Shown in pieces: positions 52,441 to 62,959 of a DNA stretch of 64,000 nt. Numbering within the stretch: position 1 is the stretch's first letter; every line of letters begins with the position of its first letter. The DNA is from Muribaculaceae bacterium (GTDB taxonomy: Bacteria > Bacteroidota > Bacteroidia > Bacteroidales > Muribaculaceae). The notes below the pieces were generated by a model. It made no database searches and was not told the origin of the DNA. It was given only the letters and a program-made list of their open reading frames with translations. The translations under genes were made by a program, and so were the position numbers. The stretch lies in the NCBI GenBank assembly GCA_017405965.1, contig JAFQZK010000011.1, positions 1 through 64,000 on the forward strand, in the 5' to 3' direction.

Positions 52441-53172
52441 TTACATCAGGAAATTAATCAGAGCCATCACATCCGAGATGGTCACTTCTCCGTCGCCGTC
52501 AAAGTCATACTTCTTCTCGCTGTTCTGACCCAGGATGGCGTCTATCACTGCATTGACATCGGCAATGGTCACTTCGCCGTCACCGTTCAGGTCTCCGGTT
52601 ATCGGCTTCACAATGCCAGGAACTACAAGTGTTATCTTGTCTGTTATGTCATTGTATCCTTCGGCCTGGCCCCATGCCGTCAACTCATATAGCATATCGC
52701 CGTCGGGACTACGCTCGATGCTGTAAGGATTATCAACCGGTACGCCATCACAGAACAAACTCACTGTAAAATGATCATCATCACTATAAGCAAATACCGT
52801 GTAATATTCGTCTCCTTCTATGACATCAAAATAAAGCATTGGGGGCGGACTGGGTAATGGCGTTTGTTCCAGAGCAGGAACCAGCAGCCAATAGTCCACG
52901 ACATTGCTGTAGTACCAGCTACCCTCACTATATATTTCAGCGTAGGCCATGATGTGGTATTCTACATCTTCTTCCAGGCGTTGGATGACATAAGGGGTTT
53001 CTATCTCCCAATTACCATTGAACACACGCAACCCATAATCGCCCTCGACTTCAACATCAACGACGTAGTATTCTTCCCCCTCGGTTACAGTGATGACGGG
53101 GTCAGGAACCTCAATGGCGTGGGCTACGCTCGCCATGAGAAACATCAACAGGAAATACAATACTTTTTTCAT
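52441..53172 (-). CDS. Secreted protein with C-terminal dockerin-like pair
   Basis: The 243-residue protein has a signal peptide (to about residue 19, ending AHA). Two beta-rich repeats follow (about 22-100 and 105-185; VTEGEEYYVVDVEVEGDYGL and VIEGDEYYTVFAYSDDDHF are similar to each other). A dockerin-type pair ends it (GDLNGDGEVTIADVN, then YDFDGDGEVTISDVM). I do not recognise the beta domains, but they are probably fibronectin-like. Likely surface-attached or periplasmic. Confidence 0.7.
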   Translation of the reverse strand: MKKVLYFLLMFLMASVAHAIEVPDPVITVTEGEEYYVVDVEVEGDYGLRVFNGNWEIETPYVIQRLEEDVEYHIMAYAEIYSEGSWYYSNVVDYWLLVPALEQTPLPSPPPMLYFDVIEGDEYYTVFAYSDDDHFTVSLFCDGVPVDNPYSIERSPDGDMLYELTAWGQAEGYNDITDKITLVVPGIVKPITGDLNGDGEVTIADVNAVIDAILGQNSEKKYDFDGDGEVTISDVMALINFLM

Positions 53173-53211
53173 CTTAAAATTAAAATTTGTTCAGAAAGCA
53201 TCTTGAGCACA

Positions 53212-53266
53212 GATGCCATTCGTTAAATTCGTAATAATTGTACGCGGATGCCATTCGTTAAATTCG
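53212..53266. repeat. Direct repeat of 20 bases
   Basis: GATGCCATTCGTTAAATTCG occurs at 53212-53231 and again at 53247-53266, 35 bases apart, between the dockerin protein and the symporter. The right copy continues as CGTAATTCGTAG. Confidence 0.75.
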
Positions 53267-53296
53267 CGTAATTCGTAGTTTCAAAACCGTTGATTG

Positions 53297-54661
53297 TTAT
53301 TTTTTGAAGTAGCTCTTCATCAGTTCCTTGACGCGAGGACTCAATTTGATGATGGTGAACATCGTGCAGCAGGCCATCAGGGCGAAAGCCAGGTCCATGA
53401 TGCTGACCATGAGTTTGAGCGGAATCATCGCAGCTACGACAATCATCGCCAGATAGTAGTAGTTATACCACTTCACGTTGTGGGCGCCGAAGAGGTAGTT
53501 GGTACACTTCTGACCGTAATAGCTGTAGGAGAACATCGTCGAGAAAGCGAAGAAGAAGACAATCACCATCAGCAACAGATGGCCGATGCCGGGCAGCAAC
53601 TGGCCCCACGCACCCAAGGCGACAAAGAGGCCCTTGGGGTCGCTCAAGCCCACGTAATTCCCGGCGATGATGATGGGAATAGAGGTCAACGTGCACACCA
53701 GACCCGAGTCGATGGCCGGGCCCAGCATGGCGATGAGACCTTCGCGAATGGGGTCGGTGTTCTTGCTGGCTCCGTGCATCATCGAGGCGGTACCCACACC
53801 GGCCTCATTGACAAAGGCGGCGCGGCGTGCACCTGTCAAGGCCACGAACGCAAATGCGCCAAAGCCTGCTTTCATGCTGAAGGCACCTTCAAAAATCTGG
53901 CCGAACACGCCGGGAATCTCCCTGAAGTGCATCGCCATGATAATGATCACCAATATCAGATAGAGAATGACCATCACCGGCACGATGCGCGAGGCAAACA
54001 ACGCGATCCGTTTGATGCCACCCAGGATGACGGCACCCACGATGGCAACCATCACAAGGCCCATGATGAAACGCAGCATCAAGGTGTTCTCGATGCCCAT
54101 CGGCGTGGTGAACACCGTGGTCACCGATTCCACCAACTGGTTGGCCTGCATGAAGCACAGGGTGCCCACGAGACCGAATATCGAGAAGGCCACTGCCAGC
54201 GGTTTCCATTTTTCACCCATACCCTTGGTGATGATATACATGGGGCCGCCCTGCACCTCACCGGCACTGTCGCGTCCCTTGTACATGATGGAAAGCGAGC
54301 CTTCAAAGAACTTGGTGGACATGCCCACAAGGGCACTCACCCACATCCAGAAGACAACACCCGGGCCACCTATCGTCAAGGCGATGGCGACACCGGCAAT
54401 GTTGCCCATGCCCACCGTAGCGGCAATGGCACTCAGCAGCGCCTGCACCGAACTGATCTGGCCCGATTGCTTGCCTTGGTCACTGGCCTGCTTGTCGCGT
54501 AACGCACGCATCGCCCACGGCAACCGCTTGATAGACACTGCACCCGAATACAGGAACAGGAACAAGCCGCCTCCTATCAGGAGGAAGAAGTAAGGATAGC
54601 CGCACACAGTGTCGCTCACGCTCACTATCCATTCACTCAAACCATTGAGTATGTCTTCCAT
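53297..54661 (-). CDS. Sodium:alanine/glycine symporter (AGCS family)
   Basis: The 454-residue carrier has about ten to eleven membrane helices and the family motif region with NEAGVGTASMMHGASKNTDPIREG (conserved GVG and Pro/Arg). It imports alanine or glycine with sodium. The start at 54661 (MEDILNGL) is preferred; the frame extends to 54769, but a -7 box at 54693-54700 lies in that part. Monocistronic. Confidence 0.9.
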   Translation of the reverse strand: MEDILNGLSEWIVSVSDTVCGYPYFFLLIGGGLFLFLYSGAVSIKRLPWAMRALRDKQASDQGKQSGQISSVQALLSAIAATVGMGNIAGVAIALTIGGPGVVFWMWVSALVGMSTKFFEGSLSIMYKGRDSAGEVQGGPMYIITKGMGEKWKPLAVAFSIFGLVGTLCFMQANQLVESVTTVFTTPMGIENTLMLRFIMGLVMVAIVGAVILGGIKRIALFASRIVPVMVILYLILVIIIMAMHFREIPGVFGQIFEGAFSMKAGFGAFAFVALTGARRAAFVNEAGVGTASMMHGASKNTDPIREGLIAMLGPAIDSGLVCTLTSIPIIIAGNYVGLSDPKGLFVALGAWGQLLPGIGHLLLMVIVFFFAFSTMFSYSYYGQKCTNYLFGAHNVKWYNYYYLAMIVVAAMIPLKLMVSIMDLAFALMACCTMFTIIKLSPRVKELMKSYFKK

Positions 54662-54692
54662 ATAAATTTCAAGATTAAAAAGATTTTCTTCG

Positions 54693-54700
54693 CAAAGGTA
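54693..54700 (-). promoter_or_regulatory. Probable -7 box of the alanine symporter
   Basis: TACCTTTG on the minus strand, 31 bases before the ATG. The closest upstream TTG has a 17-base spacer. Confidence 0.5.
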
Positions 54701-54809
54701 CAACCATTTTCCTGATTCAACACCCTGATAAGACAACGATTTGCAATCGTTTTCAATAACATGTGACAAAAAGTGAGGACCATAGCGAGTGTATTTGTCA
54801 GTAAAATAG

Positions 54810-54817
54810 TATCTTTG
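54810..54817 (+). promoter_or_regulatory. Probable -7 box of glgB
   Basis: TATCTTTG, 63 bases before the chosen glgB start. A closer in-frame ATG at 54821 lies only 3 bases downstream and is too near for normal initiation. Confidence 0.5.
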
Positions 54818-54880
54818 CCAATGGCGAAGGATGACTTGCGCCTCCTTTATTGTTCATCACCTATCAACGACTGCGCAATT

Positions 54881-56944
54881 ATGAGAAAGAAAAAGAATCT
54901 TGCGATCATCAACGATGACCCCTGGCTGGAGCCCTACAGCGATGCCATCAACGGACGTCACCAGGACGCCGTGAACAAGATTGACGAGCTCACCGGCGGC
55001 ACAGGCAACCTCGTGGAGTTTGCCAATGCCTACAACTACTACGGCCTGCACCACACCTCCGACGGTGGATGGGTTTTCCGCGAATGGGCACCCAATGCCA
55101 CCGAGGTCTATCTCGTCGGCCAGTTCAACGACTGGCGCGAGTGTGCGCCCTACAAGCTGAAACGCTTGAAAGACGGCAACTGGGAAATCAAGCTGCCTAA
55201 GCGCGCCCTGCACCACGGCGACCTGTACAAGCTGCGCATCCACTGGCCAGGTGGCGAGGGGGAGCGCATTCCCGCTTATGCTACGCGCGTCGTTCAGGAC
55301 GATAAGACCTACATCTTCTCGGCCCAAGTGTGGGACCCTGAAGAACCTTACAAATTCAAGGCAACGAAATTCAAGCCCAACACGAGTCCCCTGCTCATCT
55401 ACGAGTGCCACATCGGTATGGCTCAGAACCGCGAGGGCGTGGGCACCTACGAGGAATTCCGCGTGAATGTGCTGCCGCGCATCGCCGCCGACGGCTACAA
55501 CGCCATCCAGATCATGGCCATCCAGGAGCACCCCTACTACGGCTCGTTCGGCTACCACGTGTCGAGTTTCTATGCCGCCTCGTCGCGTTTCGGCACCCCC
55601 GAGGAACTCAAGCACCTCATCGATGACGCGCACGCCCAGGGCATCGCGGTCATCATGGACATCGTGCACAGCCATGCGGTGAAGAACGAGGTCGAGGGCT
55701 TGGGCTGCTTCGACGGCACGGGCGACCTCTACTTCTACGGTGACGACAAGCGCGAGCATCCCGCTTGGGACTCGCTGTGCTTCGACTACGGCAAGAATGC
55801 GGTGCTCAACTTCCTGCTCTCCAACTGCAAGTTCTGGCTCGAGGAGTACAAGTTCGACGGATTCCGCTTCGATGGCGTGACCTCGATGCTGTACTACAGC
55901 CACGGCTTGGGACAGGCATTCGGCAGCTATGACGATTACTACAACGGCACTCAGGACACCAACGCCATCACCTATCTCACGCTGGCCAATGTCCTGATCC
56001 ACGAGGTCAATCCCAATGCCATCACCATCGCCGAGGAGATGAGCGGCATGCCCGGTCTGGCACGCACTTTCAAGGACGGCGGCATCGGCTTTGACTACCG
56101 CATGGCCATGGGCATCCCCGACTACTGGATCAAGACCATCAAGGAGCGCAAGGACGAGGACTGGAAGCCCACGTCCATCTTCTGGGAACTGACCAACCGT
56201 CGTGCCGACGAGAAGACCGTCTCCTATGCCGAGAGCCACGACCAGGCACTCGTGGGCGACAAGACCATCATCTTCCGCCTCATCGACAAGGAGATGTACT
56301 GGCACATGATGACAGGCGACCACGACGGCACGGTGGACCGCGGCATGGCGCTCCACAAGATGATTCGTCTGGTGACCTTGTCCCTCATCAATGGTGCCTA
56401 CCTCAACTTCATGGGCAACGAGTGGGGACATCCCGAGTGGATCGACTTCCCCCGCGAGGGCAACGGCTGGAGCTACAAGTATGCACGACGCCAGTGGGAC
56501 CTCGTGGACCGCGAGGACCTCAAGTACCAGTTCCTCAACAACTGGGACAACGACATGATTCACCTCGTCGGCGGCGTGAAGAACTTCCAGAAACTGCCCG
56601 TGCGCAAGCTCTGGGACAAGGACGACGACCAGGTGCTGGCCTACATGCGCGGCGACCTCGTGTTCGTGTTCAACTTCAGCCCCACGCAGTCTCATGTGGA
56701 CTATCCGATGCTGGCCCCCGAGGGCGAGTACCAGGGCGTGTTCGACAGCGACGATGCCCGCTATGGCGGCTACGGCAACATTGACAGCAGCGTGAGCCAC
56801 CTCACCGAGCACGACGGCCTCTATGCCGACGCCCACCTCGGCTGGCTCAAGCTCTATCTGCCCGCCCGCAGCGCCCAAGTCCTCCGCATGAAGGCGCCCA
56901 AACGCAAACCTACGCCCCGCAAAGCTCCGGCCAAGAAGAAGTGA
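54881..56944 (+). CDS. glgB: 1,4-alpha-glucan branching enzyme
   Basis: The 687-residue GH13 enzyme introduces alpha-1,6 branches into glycogen. An N-terminal CBM48-like domain (GGWVFREWAPNATEVYLVGQFNDW, about 60-85) precedes the barrel, with catalytic Asp in FDGFRFDGVTSMLY, Glu in TIAEEMSGMPG and Asp in ESHDQALVGDK. A short basic tail (KAPKRKPTPRKAPAKKK) ends it. The start at 54881 (MRKKKNLAIINDDPWLEPY) matches known Bacteroides enzymes; the longer frame to 54773 crosses the promoter. No other glycogen gene is near. Confidence 0.93.
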   Translation: MRKKKNLAIINDDPWLEPYSDAINGRHQDAVNKIDELTGGTGNLVEFANAYNYYGLHHTSDGGWVFREWAPNATEVYLVGQFNDWRECAPYKLKRLKDGNWEIKLPKRALHHGDLYKLRIHWPGGEGERIPAYATRVVQDDKTYIFSAQVWDPEEPYKFKATKFKPNTSPLLIYECHIGMAQNREGVGTYEEFRVNVLPRIAADGYNAIQIMAIQEHPYYGSFGYHVSSFYAASSRFGTPEELKHLIDDAHAQGIAVIMDIVHSHAVKNEVEGLGCFDGTGDLYFYGDDKREHPAWDSLCFDYGKNAVLNFLLSNCKFWLEEYKFDGFRFDGVTSMLYYSHGLGQAFGSYDDYYNGTQDTNAITYLTLANVLIHEVNPNAITIAEEMSGMPGLARTFKDGGIGFDYRMAMGIPDYWIKTIKERKDEDWKPTSIFWELTNRRADEKTVSYAESHDQALVGDKTIIFRLIDKEMYWHMMTGDHDGTVDRGMALHKMIRLVTLSLINGAYLNFMGNEWGHPEWIDFPREGNGWSYKYARRQWDLVDREDLKYQFLNNWDNDMIHLVGGVKNFQKLPVRKLWDKDDDQVLAYMRGDLVFVFNFSPTQSHVDYPMLAPEGEYQGVFDSDDARYGGYGNIDSSVSHLTEHDGLYADAHLGWLKLYLPARSAQVLRMKAPKRKPTPRKAPAKKK

Positions 56945-56966
56945 TAATAAATCTAATCTAAATAGA

Positions 56967-57002
56967 TGATCCCCAAATGCCGAGTTCGGCATTTGGGGAT
57001 CA
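56967..57002. terminator. Bidirectional terminator between glgB and the PKD protein
   Basis: A perfect 17-bp stem (TGATCCCCAAATGCCGA pairing with TCGGCATTTGGGGATCA) with a two-base loop, which the ribosome-free RNA would open slightly. It lies 22 bases after the glgB stop and serves both convergent genes. Confidence 0.85.
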
Positions 57003-57056
57003 CTTTGATTTCACACCCTGTTGTTAAACGGTGATTATCGCAATGCTGAATAAAGC

Positions 57057-58892
57057 TTACTTCATCACCTTGCTGGCGCTGCTGGTGCCGTCGCTATATC
57101 GGGTAACCACGATGTTCAGGCCGTCAAAAGGCACGTCGCTTGACATACCGGCCAGATTATAATAGGTATGACCGAGCACCTGCTTGCCCTCCACAATCTG
57201 GTCGATGCAGGTGGGAGGCGCGGGAGCAACGAAACTGAGCACGGGAGCCACAGCGAGCGACAGAGGATCGTCGGTGTTCTTGTACCAAGTACCGGTCTCG
57301 AGGTACTCATAACCCTCCTCGTCATACACGAAGTGATAGCCGGTGCATTTCTCGCCCGGGTCACGACGGCACAGCAGGATGGCGATATCATCACCGTAAT
57401 CGTTGGGGAAGGGACCCACGACTGCAAAGAACTCGGTTCCGGCAGGAACGACCACGGGCTCGTCAAAGACAAACTCGGTGGCGTTGACCGTCGTCGGGTC
57501 ATAGGCCAGGTCGCCGGCCTTCACCCTGGTAGTACCCAACACGGCACCGGGCATGCCGTCGGCATCGGCAGTCATGATCTTCATCTCGATATCGGCATCG
57601 GTCGAGGTGGCAGTGGTCTTGCCGAAATAGACGTTCACTTGCTTGATCTGTGCATCGGTGGCGGGAGCGTCGAAGTGCTCGGCAAATTCGCCGATACCCA
57701 GCCAGTTGGTGCCGGCATAGTTGCCATACCAGCCCATCTCCATCATTGTCAAGTCACTGTTCTCCTCGGGGGCGATGTTCCAGATTTCCTGTTCGCCGCC
57801 GGCTTGAATAGCCGTGTTGACATACTCATCCACACTCGAACCCACTTCATTGGCCACCTCAAGTTTCAGGCCGTAGGTGCCCTCCTGCAGATAGGTCACG
57901 GTGGGATTCTGCTCGGCACTGGTAGCGATATCGGTGCCGTCAAAGGTCCACAGCCACGAGGTGGGGTTGCCGGTAGAGGCGTCCTTGAAGGTCAAGGGCA
58001 CATCGACGGGAACAAACATCATCACCCACGGCGACAGGTAGGCGCCGTCGGGCAAGCCGACATGAGCAACGGGAGCCTCGGCGTGAACAATGACGTATGC
58101 GGCACGCGACTTAGTGGCAGTTTCCGTACCGTCACCCACGGTGAGCGTCACGGCATAGGAACCGGCATGGTTGTAGGTCACCACGGGATTCTGTTCGGTG
58201 CTGGTAGCGGGTTCACCGCCCTCAAAGGTCCAGTTCCATGAGGTCACATTGCCTGTGGACATGTCCTTGAAGTGCACGCTCTCGCCCTCGTTGATGTTGA
58301 TGACGGCATCATCACCGGCATCGGCTTGCAGAATCCTGAAACCGTCGATGGCCTCGTCCTCGCCATAGTTGCCTTCATAGACAAACGAGAACTTCACTTG
58401 CTGGCCGGCAAACGCGGCAAGGTCAACGGTGAAGCGCTCCCAGCTGGGGCCGTCATAACCGGCGTCCTGAGCCCACATGAACTGGTCAATGAGCAGCGTG
58501 GGCGTGTCATCGACGATGGCATAGAGTTTCCATGCGCCGTAAACCAGATAAATGCCACTGGCATAGCAGTAGAACTCGAGCGTGCTGTTGGGCCTGATCT
58601 CGATAGCGGGCGAGGTGGCCGTCTCGTTCTGACCTGAACCGTAGTTGAGGATCATCGAAGCAACGTTGGTCAGATCGATGGTCCCGAACGACTGCGACGG
58701 GTTGCCCTGTCGCCAGGTACTGCTGCTGGTAGCCTCATAGGTCCAGCTATCAAACTCGCTGGGCGTGTCCCAACCCATCGTGTAATAGGGCACCGAAGCC
58801 TCCTCGGCAGCAAATGATGCCGTCAAGCCCTGTCCCCAAGCGCTCATCACCGCAACAGCGGCAAATAGCAAAACAAACGTAATTTTCTTCAT
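57057..58892 (-). CDS. Secreted PKD-domain protein
   Basis: The 611-residue protein has a signal peptide (to about residue 20), then a MAM/choice-of-anchor-like beta sandwich (about 35-190; SQSFGTIDLTNVASMILNYGS, DLAAFAGQQVKFSFVYEG). Two PKD domains follow (about 190-275 and 285-365; both with SWNWTFEGG/SWLWTFDG and VTYNHAGSYAVTLTV patterns), then a beta-rich segment (about 370-560). The C-terminal tail LGHTYYNLAGMSSDVPFDG and the final VTRYSDG resemble type IX-like secretion tails in a degenerate form. Probably surface-exposed; ligand unknown. Confidence 0.75.
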   Translation of the reverse strand: MKKITFVLLFAAVAVMSAWGQGLTASFAAEEASVPYYTMGWDTPSEFDSWTYEATSSSTWRQGNPSQSFGTIDLTNVASMILNYGSGQNETATSPAIEIRPNSTLEFYCYASGIYLVYGAWKLYAIVDDTPTLLIDQFMWAQDAGYDGPSWERFTVDLAAFAGQQVKFSFVYEGNYGEDEAIDGFRILQADAGDDAVININEGESVHFKDMSTGNVTSWNWTFEGGEPATSTEQNPVVTYNHAGSYAVTLTVGDGTETATKSRAAYVIVHAEAPVAHVGLPDGAYLSPWVMMFVPVDVPLTFKDASTGNPTSWLWTFDGTDIATSAEQNPTVTYLQEGTYGLKLEVANEVGSSVDEYVNTAIQAGGEQEIWNIAPEENSDLTMMEMGWYGNYAGTNWLGIGEFAEHFDAPATDAQIKQVNVYFGKTTATSTDADIEMKIMTADADGMPGAVLGTTRVKAGDLAYDPTTVNATEFVFDEPVVVPAGTEFFAVVGPFPNDYGDDIAILLCRRDPGEKCTGYHFVYDEEGYEYLETGTWYKNTDDPLSLAVAPVLSFVAPAPPTCIDQIVEGKQVLGHTYYNLAGMSSDVPFDGLNIVVTRYSDGTSSASKVMK

Positions 58893-58959
58893 AAGCAACA
58901 CATTATAATGGTTAGTAAGGTATCTTTCGCAAAGATGGCATCCCACTGTTGCCTCGCTT

Positions 58960-60210
58960 TCACTGCTTGGGCGTCACGGGCTGCCACAGGTAGAGCTTGT
59001 CGCTAGGACGGATTTTCTCAGGCACCGCGATAGAGAAATGTTCGCCCTTGACAGTTTTCTCCACTGGTTTGAGATCGACGCGTATTTCCTCAATGGTCAA
59101 GGGGATGGCTCCCGTCGTGGGACCGATGATCCAGGCTTCGTCGCCCACGTGCAGTTCGCCGGCTTCCATCAGGAACTCGGCGACACCCAGTTTGCTGTAG
59201 TAGCGGATGCCCTTGGCGACATAGACCTTGACGCGCGTGGCGCTGGAACCGTATTTGGCCGACCACTCGCCCAGCCTTTGACCCATGTAGTAGCCGTCCC
59301 AGAAACCGCGGTTGAACACCTTGCCCAGTCGTTCGTTCCACGCCTCGATGCGCTCCTCGGTATAGGTGCCGTCGCAGATGGCCTTCAACGCCTCGTCATA
59401 GCAACCGACCACCGTGCGCACGTATTCCGGTCCGCGTGCCCTGCCCTCGATCTTGAAGACGGTGACCCCGGCATCCACCATCTTGTTGATGAAGTGGATG
59501 GTCTTCAGGTCTTTGGGCGACATGATATACTTGTTCTCGATGGCAAGTTCATCGCCGTTGACCAGGTCGGTGACCAGATAGCCGCGACGGCATATCTGGC
59601 GGCAGGCGCCGCGGTTGGCACTGGTGTTCTCCTGGTGCAAGCTCATGTAGCACTTGCCGCTCACAGCCATGCACAACGCGCCGTGGCAGAACATCTCCAG
59701 CCTCACGCGCTCACCATGCGGGCCCCGCACGTCATTTTCCTCGATGAAACGGGAGATTTTGGTCACCTGCTCAAGGTTCAACTCGCGTGCGAGCACCATG
59801 ACGTCGGCCCATTGGCTATAGTAGCGCACCGCCTCGCTGTTGCTCACGTTGACCTGGGTGGAGATATGTACCTCCACGCCGATTGAACGCGCAAACAGGA
59901 TGGTCGCCATGTCGCTGGCGATGATGGCGCTCACCTTGGCGTTACGGGCGGCAGTGACAATCTGCTTCATGTAGTCCATGTCCTCGTCATAGACGATAGT
60001 GTTGACCGTCAGGTAGCTCTTCATGCCGTGCTCGTGGCACCACTCGGCTATCGTGCGCAAGTCCTCGAGCGTGAAATTAACACTCGAGCGCGAACGCATG
60101 TTCAGCCCCTCGATGCCGAAGTAGATGGCATCGGCGCCCCCCTGATGGGCGGCATACAGTGATTCCCAAGAGCCCACAGGGGCCATAATCTCAAAATCAG
60201 ATCGATTCAT
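58960..60210 (-). CDS. U32 family peptidase-like protein (TrhP/YegQ type)
   Basis: The 416-residue protein carries the U32 signature EMFCHGALCMAVSGKCYMS, with further cysteines in RGACRQICRRG that would bind a cluster. U32 proteins of this branch (TrhP) are needed for 5-hydroxylation of wobble uridine in tRNA; others act on collagen. Length and lack of a signal peptide favour the tRNA role, by inference. Its leader holds a CCTTAAAGT-type array; mutS lies upstream. Confidence 0.82.
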   Translation of the reverse strand: MNRSDFEIMAPVGSWESLYAAHQGGADAIYFGIEGLNMRSRSSVNFTLEDLRTIAEWCHEHGMKSYLTVNTIVYDEDMDYMKQIVTAARNAKVSAIIASDMATILFARSIGVEVHISTQVNVSNSEAVRYYSQWADVMVLARELNLEQVTKISRFIEENDVRGPHGERVRLEMFCHGALCMAVSGKCYMSLHQENTSANRGACRQICRRGYLVTDLVNGDELAIENKYIMSPKDLKTIHFINKMVDAGVTVFKIEGRARGPEYVRTVVGCYDEALKAICDGTYTEERIEAWNERLGKVFNRGFWDGYYMGQRLGEWSAKYGSSATRVKVYVAKGIRYYSKLGVAEFLMEAGELHVGDEAWIIGPTTGAIPLTIEEIRVDLKPVEKTVKGEHFSIAVPEKIRPSDKLYLWQPVTPKQ

Positions 60211-60220
60211 TGTTATCAGT

Positions 60221-60274
60221 TTCTTAGGTCTTTATGTCTTTAAGAACTTTAAGGTCCCTAAAGACCTTTAGGAC
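60221..60274 (-). repeat. Six 9-base units between mutS and the U32 gene
   Basis: Read on the plus strand: TTCTTAGGT, CTTTATGTC, TTTAAGAAC, TTTAAGGTC, CCTAAAGAC, CTTTAGGAC. On the minus strand this gives the CCTTAAAGT family seen at 18289 and 20746. It ends 10 bases before the U32 start. Confidence 0.8.
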
Positions 60275-60279
60275 TGTGG

Positions 60280-62901
60280 TTATCTCTCTTTCTTGCCGGT
60301 GAGGATGCCCTTGATGTCGTACAGTTTGTTCAGGGCCTCCATGGGCGTGAGGTTGTTGATGTCGATGGTAAGAATCTCGTCACGTATCTGGGTCAGCACG
60401 GGGTCATCGAGCTGGAAAATCGACAACTGGTAACCCGACCGGCTACTGGCCACGTCGCCCAGGTCCTTGGTGATGGCCGCGTCGTTGCGGTTGTTGGTCT
60501 CGAGCTGCTTGAGCACTTCATTGGCCCGCTTGACGATCGACGGCGGCATACCCGCCAGTTTGGCGACATGGATACCGAAGCTGTGCTCGCTGCCGCCCTT
60601 GACCAGCTGACGCACGAACACCACCTTACCGTTGATTTCCTTCACGCTCACGTTGTAATTCACGATGCGCTTGAAGGACTTCTCCATCTCGTTCAACTCA
60701 TGATAGTGAGTGGCAAACAGCGTCTTGGGGCGTGCGGCGTGTTCGTGGATGTGTTCGACGATGCTCCAGGCGATGCTGATGCCGTCATAGGTACTCGTGC
60801 CACGGCCCAACTCGTCAAACAGGATAAGGCTCCGCTGGCTCATGTTGTTCAGGATGGCGGCAGCCTCGGTCATCTCGACCATGAAGGTGGATTCGCCCAG
60901 CGAGATGTTGTCGCTGGCCCCCACTCGGGTGAATATCTTGTCCACCACGCCGATGCGGGCCTGCTGGGCGGGCACGAAGCTGCCCATCTGCGCCATCAGC
61001 GTGATGAGCGCCGTCTGGCGCAGCAACGCCGACTTACCGGCCATGTTGGGACCGGTGATGATGATGATCTGCTGGTCATCGTTGCTCAAGCGGATGCTGT
61101 TGGGCACATAGGTCTCGCCCGGCGGCAACTGGCACTCGATGACGGGATGGCGGCCCATGGCAATGTCGATGTCCAGACTGTCGTCGAGCACGGGACGGTT
61201 ATAGCGGTTTTCCATCGCCACGCGCGTCAAGGCGTTCAGGCAGTCGAGCTGGGCGATGATGGCGCTGTCGTTCTGGATAGCGGGGATATATTCGGTCACT
61301 GCGGTCACCAGTTCGTTGAACAGACGGCCTTCGATGATGAGTATCTTCTCCTCGGCGCCCAAGATCTTCTCCTCATATTCCTTGAGCTCCTGCGTCACAT
61401 AGCGCTCGGCATTGACCAGCGTCTGCTTGCGTATCCAGTCCTCGGGCACTTTGTCCTTGTGGGTGTTGCGCACCTCGATATAGTAGCCGAACACGTTGTT
61501 GTAGGCTATCTTCAGGCTGGGAATGCCGGTCTGGTCACTCAGCGACCGCTGCATGGCCACCAGGTAGTCCTTGCCGCTGCTGGAGATGTCGCGCAACTCG
61601 TCGAGTTGGGCATCCACGCCACGGCAGATGATGTTGCCTCTGTTGGTCTGGTTGGGTGCATCGGGGTTGATTTCGCGCTCGATGCGGTCGCGTATCAGGG
61701 TGCAGGGATTCAACTGCTCGCCCAGGCTGCGCAGCACGTCGCACGGCGACTGGCTGCAGTACTGCTTGATGGGTTCGATGGCCTGCAAGGCACTCTTGAG
61801 CTGCACCAGCTCGCGCGGTGTGATGCGACCCACAGCGGCCTTTGACGTCAGGCGCTCCAAGTCACCGATAAGCTCAAGTCGTTCCCTGATGAGTTCCCGC
61901 CCGTCGGGGTCGCGCATGAATTGCTCCACCACGTCGAGGCGACGGTTGATGGCCTTCACGTCTTGCAAGGGGAACAGTACCCAGCGACGCATCATGCGGC
62001 CGCCCATCGGCGAGATGGTGCGGTCAATGACGTCGAGCAACGATTTGCCGTCGTCGCTCATGGGTGCCACAAGCTCCAGGTTGCGGATGGTGAATTTGTC
62101 CAGACGCACATAGCGCTCGGCCTCGATGCGTGACAGGTGGGTGATATGCCCCAACTGGGTGTGCTGGGTGATGTCAAGATAATGCAGGATGGCACCGCTG
62201 GCGATGATGGCATTGTCCATGCTCGTGATGCCGAAGCCCTTGAGGTTCTGGGTCTCGAAATGCTTCAACAGGCGGTCGTGGGCCGATTCAAAAGTGAACA
62301 CCCAGTCCTCGAGCTCAAACGTCAGGTATCTCGACGAGAAAGTGGCGGCAAACCGTTGGCGGTTGCTGCGCTCAATGAGCACCTCTTTGGGCGAGAAATT
62401 GACCAGCAGCTTATCGACGTATTCTTCGTTGCCCTCGGCAGTGAGGAACTCGCCCGTGCTGATGTCGAGGAACGACACGCCCAGCAACTTCTTGCCGAAG
62501 TGAACCGACGCCAGCCAGTTGTTCTCCTTGCGGTCGAGCATCGTGCCGCCCACGACCACACCGGGCGTCACCAGCTCGGTGATGCCGCGCTTCACAAGTT
62601 TCTTGGTCAACTTGGGATCCTCCAGCTGGTCGCAGATGGCGACCCGCTTGCCGGCACGCACCAGCTTGGGCAGGTAGGTGTCCAGTGCATGATGCGGGAA
62701 ACCGGCCATCTCGGTCGCTGCGGCGGCGCCGTTGCTGCGCCGCGTGAGTGTGATGCCCAGGATCTCGCTGGCCGTCACGGCATCCTCCAGGTATGTCTCA
62801 TAGAAGTCTCCAACACGAAACAGCAGCACAGCGTCGGGATGCTTGGCTTTCATCTCGACAAATTGCTTCATCATCGGCGTATTCAACGGGTCCTTGGCCA
62901 T
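60280..62901 (-). CDS. mutS: DNA mismatch repair protein MutS
   Basis: The 873-residue protein binds mismatches and starts repair. The mismatch-reading Phe and Glu are F33 and E35 in [12 protein letters not shown]. Walker A is [15 protein letters not shown], Walker [15 protein letters not shown]; a late FATHYHEL follows. The start at 62901 ([11 protein letters not shown]) is preferred to 62940, since the promoter -7 box (62930-62937) lies in between. Confidence 0.95.
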   Translation of the reverse strand: MAKDPLNTPMMKQFVEMKAKHPDAVLLFRVGDFYETYLEDAVTASEILGITLTRRSNGAAAATEMAGFPHHALDTYLPKLVRAGKRVAICDQLEDPKLTKKLVKRGITELVTPGVVVGGTMLDRKENNWLASVHFGKKLLGVSFLDISTGEFLTAEGNEEYVDKLLVNFSPKEVLIERSNRQRFAATFSSRYLTFELEDWVFTFESAHDRLLKHFETQNLKGFGITSMDNAIIASGAILHYLDITQHTQLGHITHLSRIEAERYVRLDKFTIRNLELVAPMSDDGKSLLDVIDRTISPMGGRMMRRWVLFPLQDVKAINRRLDVVEQFMRDPDGRELIRERLELIGDLERLTSKAAVGRITPRELVQLKSALQAIEPIKQYCSQSPCDVLRSLGEQLNPCTLIRDRIEREINPDAPNQTNRGNIICRGVDAQLDELRDISSSGKDYLVAMQRSLSDQTGIPSLKIAYNNVFGYYIEVRNTHKDKVPEDWIRKQTLVNAERYVTQELKEYEEKILGAEEKILIIEGRLFNELVTAVTEYIPAIQNDSAIIAQLDCLNALTRVAMENRYNRPVLDDSLDIDIAMGRHPVIECQLPPGETYVPNSIRLSNDDQQIIIITGPNMAGKSALLRQTALITLMAQMGSFVPAQQARIGVVDKIFTRVGASDNISLGESTFMVEMTEAAAILNNMSQRSLILFDELGRGTSTYDGISIAWSIVEHIHEHAARPKTLFATHYHELNEMEKSFKRIVNYNVSVKEINGKVVFVRQLVKGGSEHSFGIHVAKLAGMPPSIVKRANEVLKQLETNNRNDAAITKDLGDVASSRSGYQLSIFQLDDPVLTQIRDEILTIDINNLTPMEALNKLYDIKGILTGKKER

Positions 62902-62929
62902 CTCTTTCGCTGCATTTTTAATTGAACTA

Positions 62930-62959
62930 CAAAGGTACAAAAAGTTTGTAGAGAGGCAA
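62930..62959 (-). promoter_or_regulatory. mutS promoter
   Basis: Minus strand TTG (62957-62959), 19 bases, TACCTTTG (62930-62937). The -33 sits inside a palindrome shared with the tyrS promoter. Confidence 0.7.

Noticed and set aside
54821-54880. Longer glgB beginning at the ATG at 54821
   Set aside because: Only 3 bases separate it from the -7 box and the added residues lack similarity to the family N-terminus.
54857-56992. Minus-strand open frame of 711 codons opposite glgB
   Set aside because: Caused by codon bias in a GC-rich gene; no motif, and glgB is complete on the other strand.
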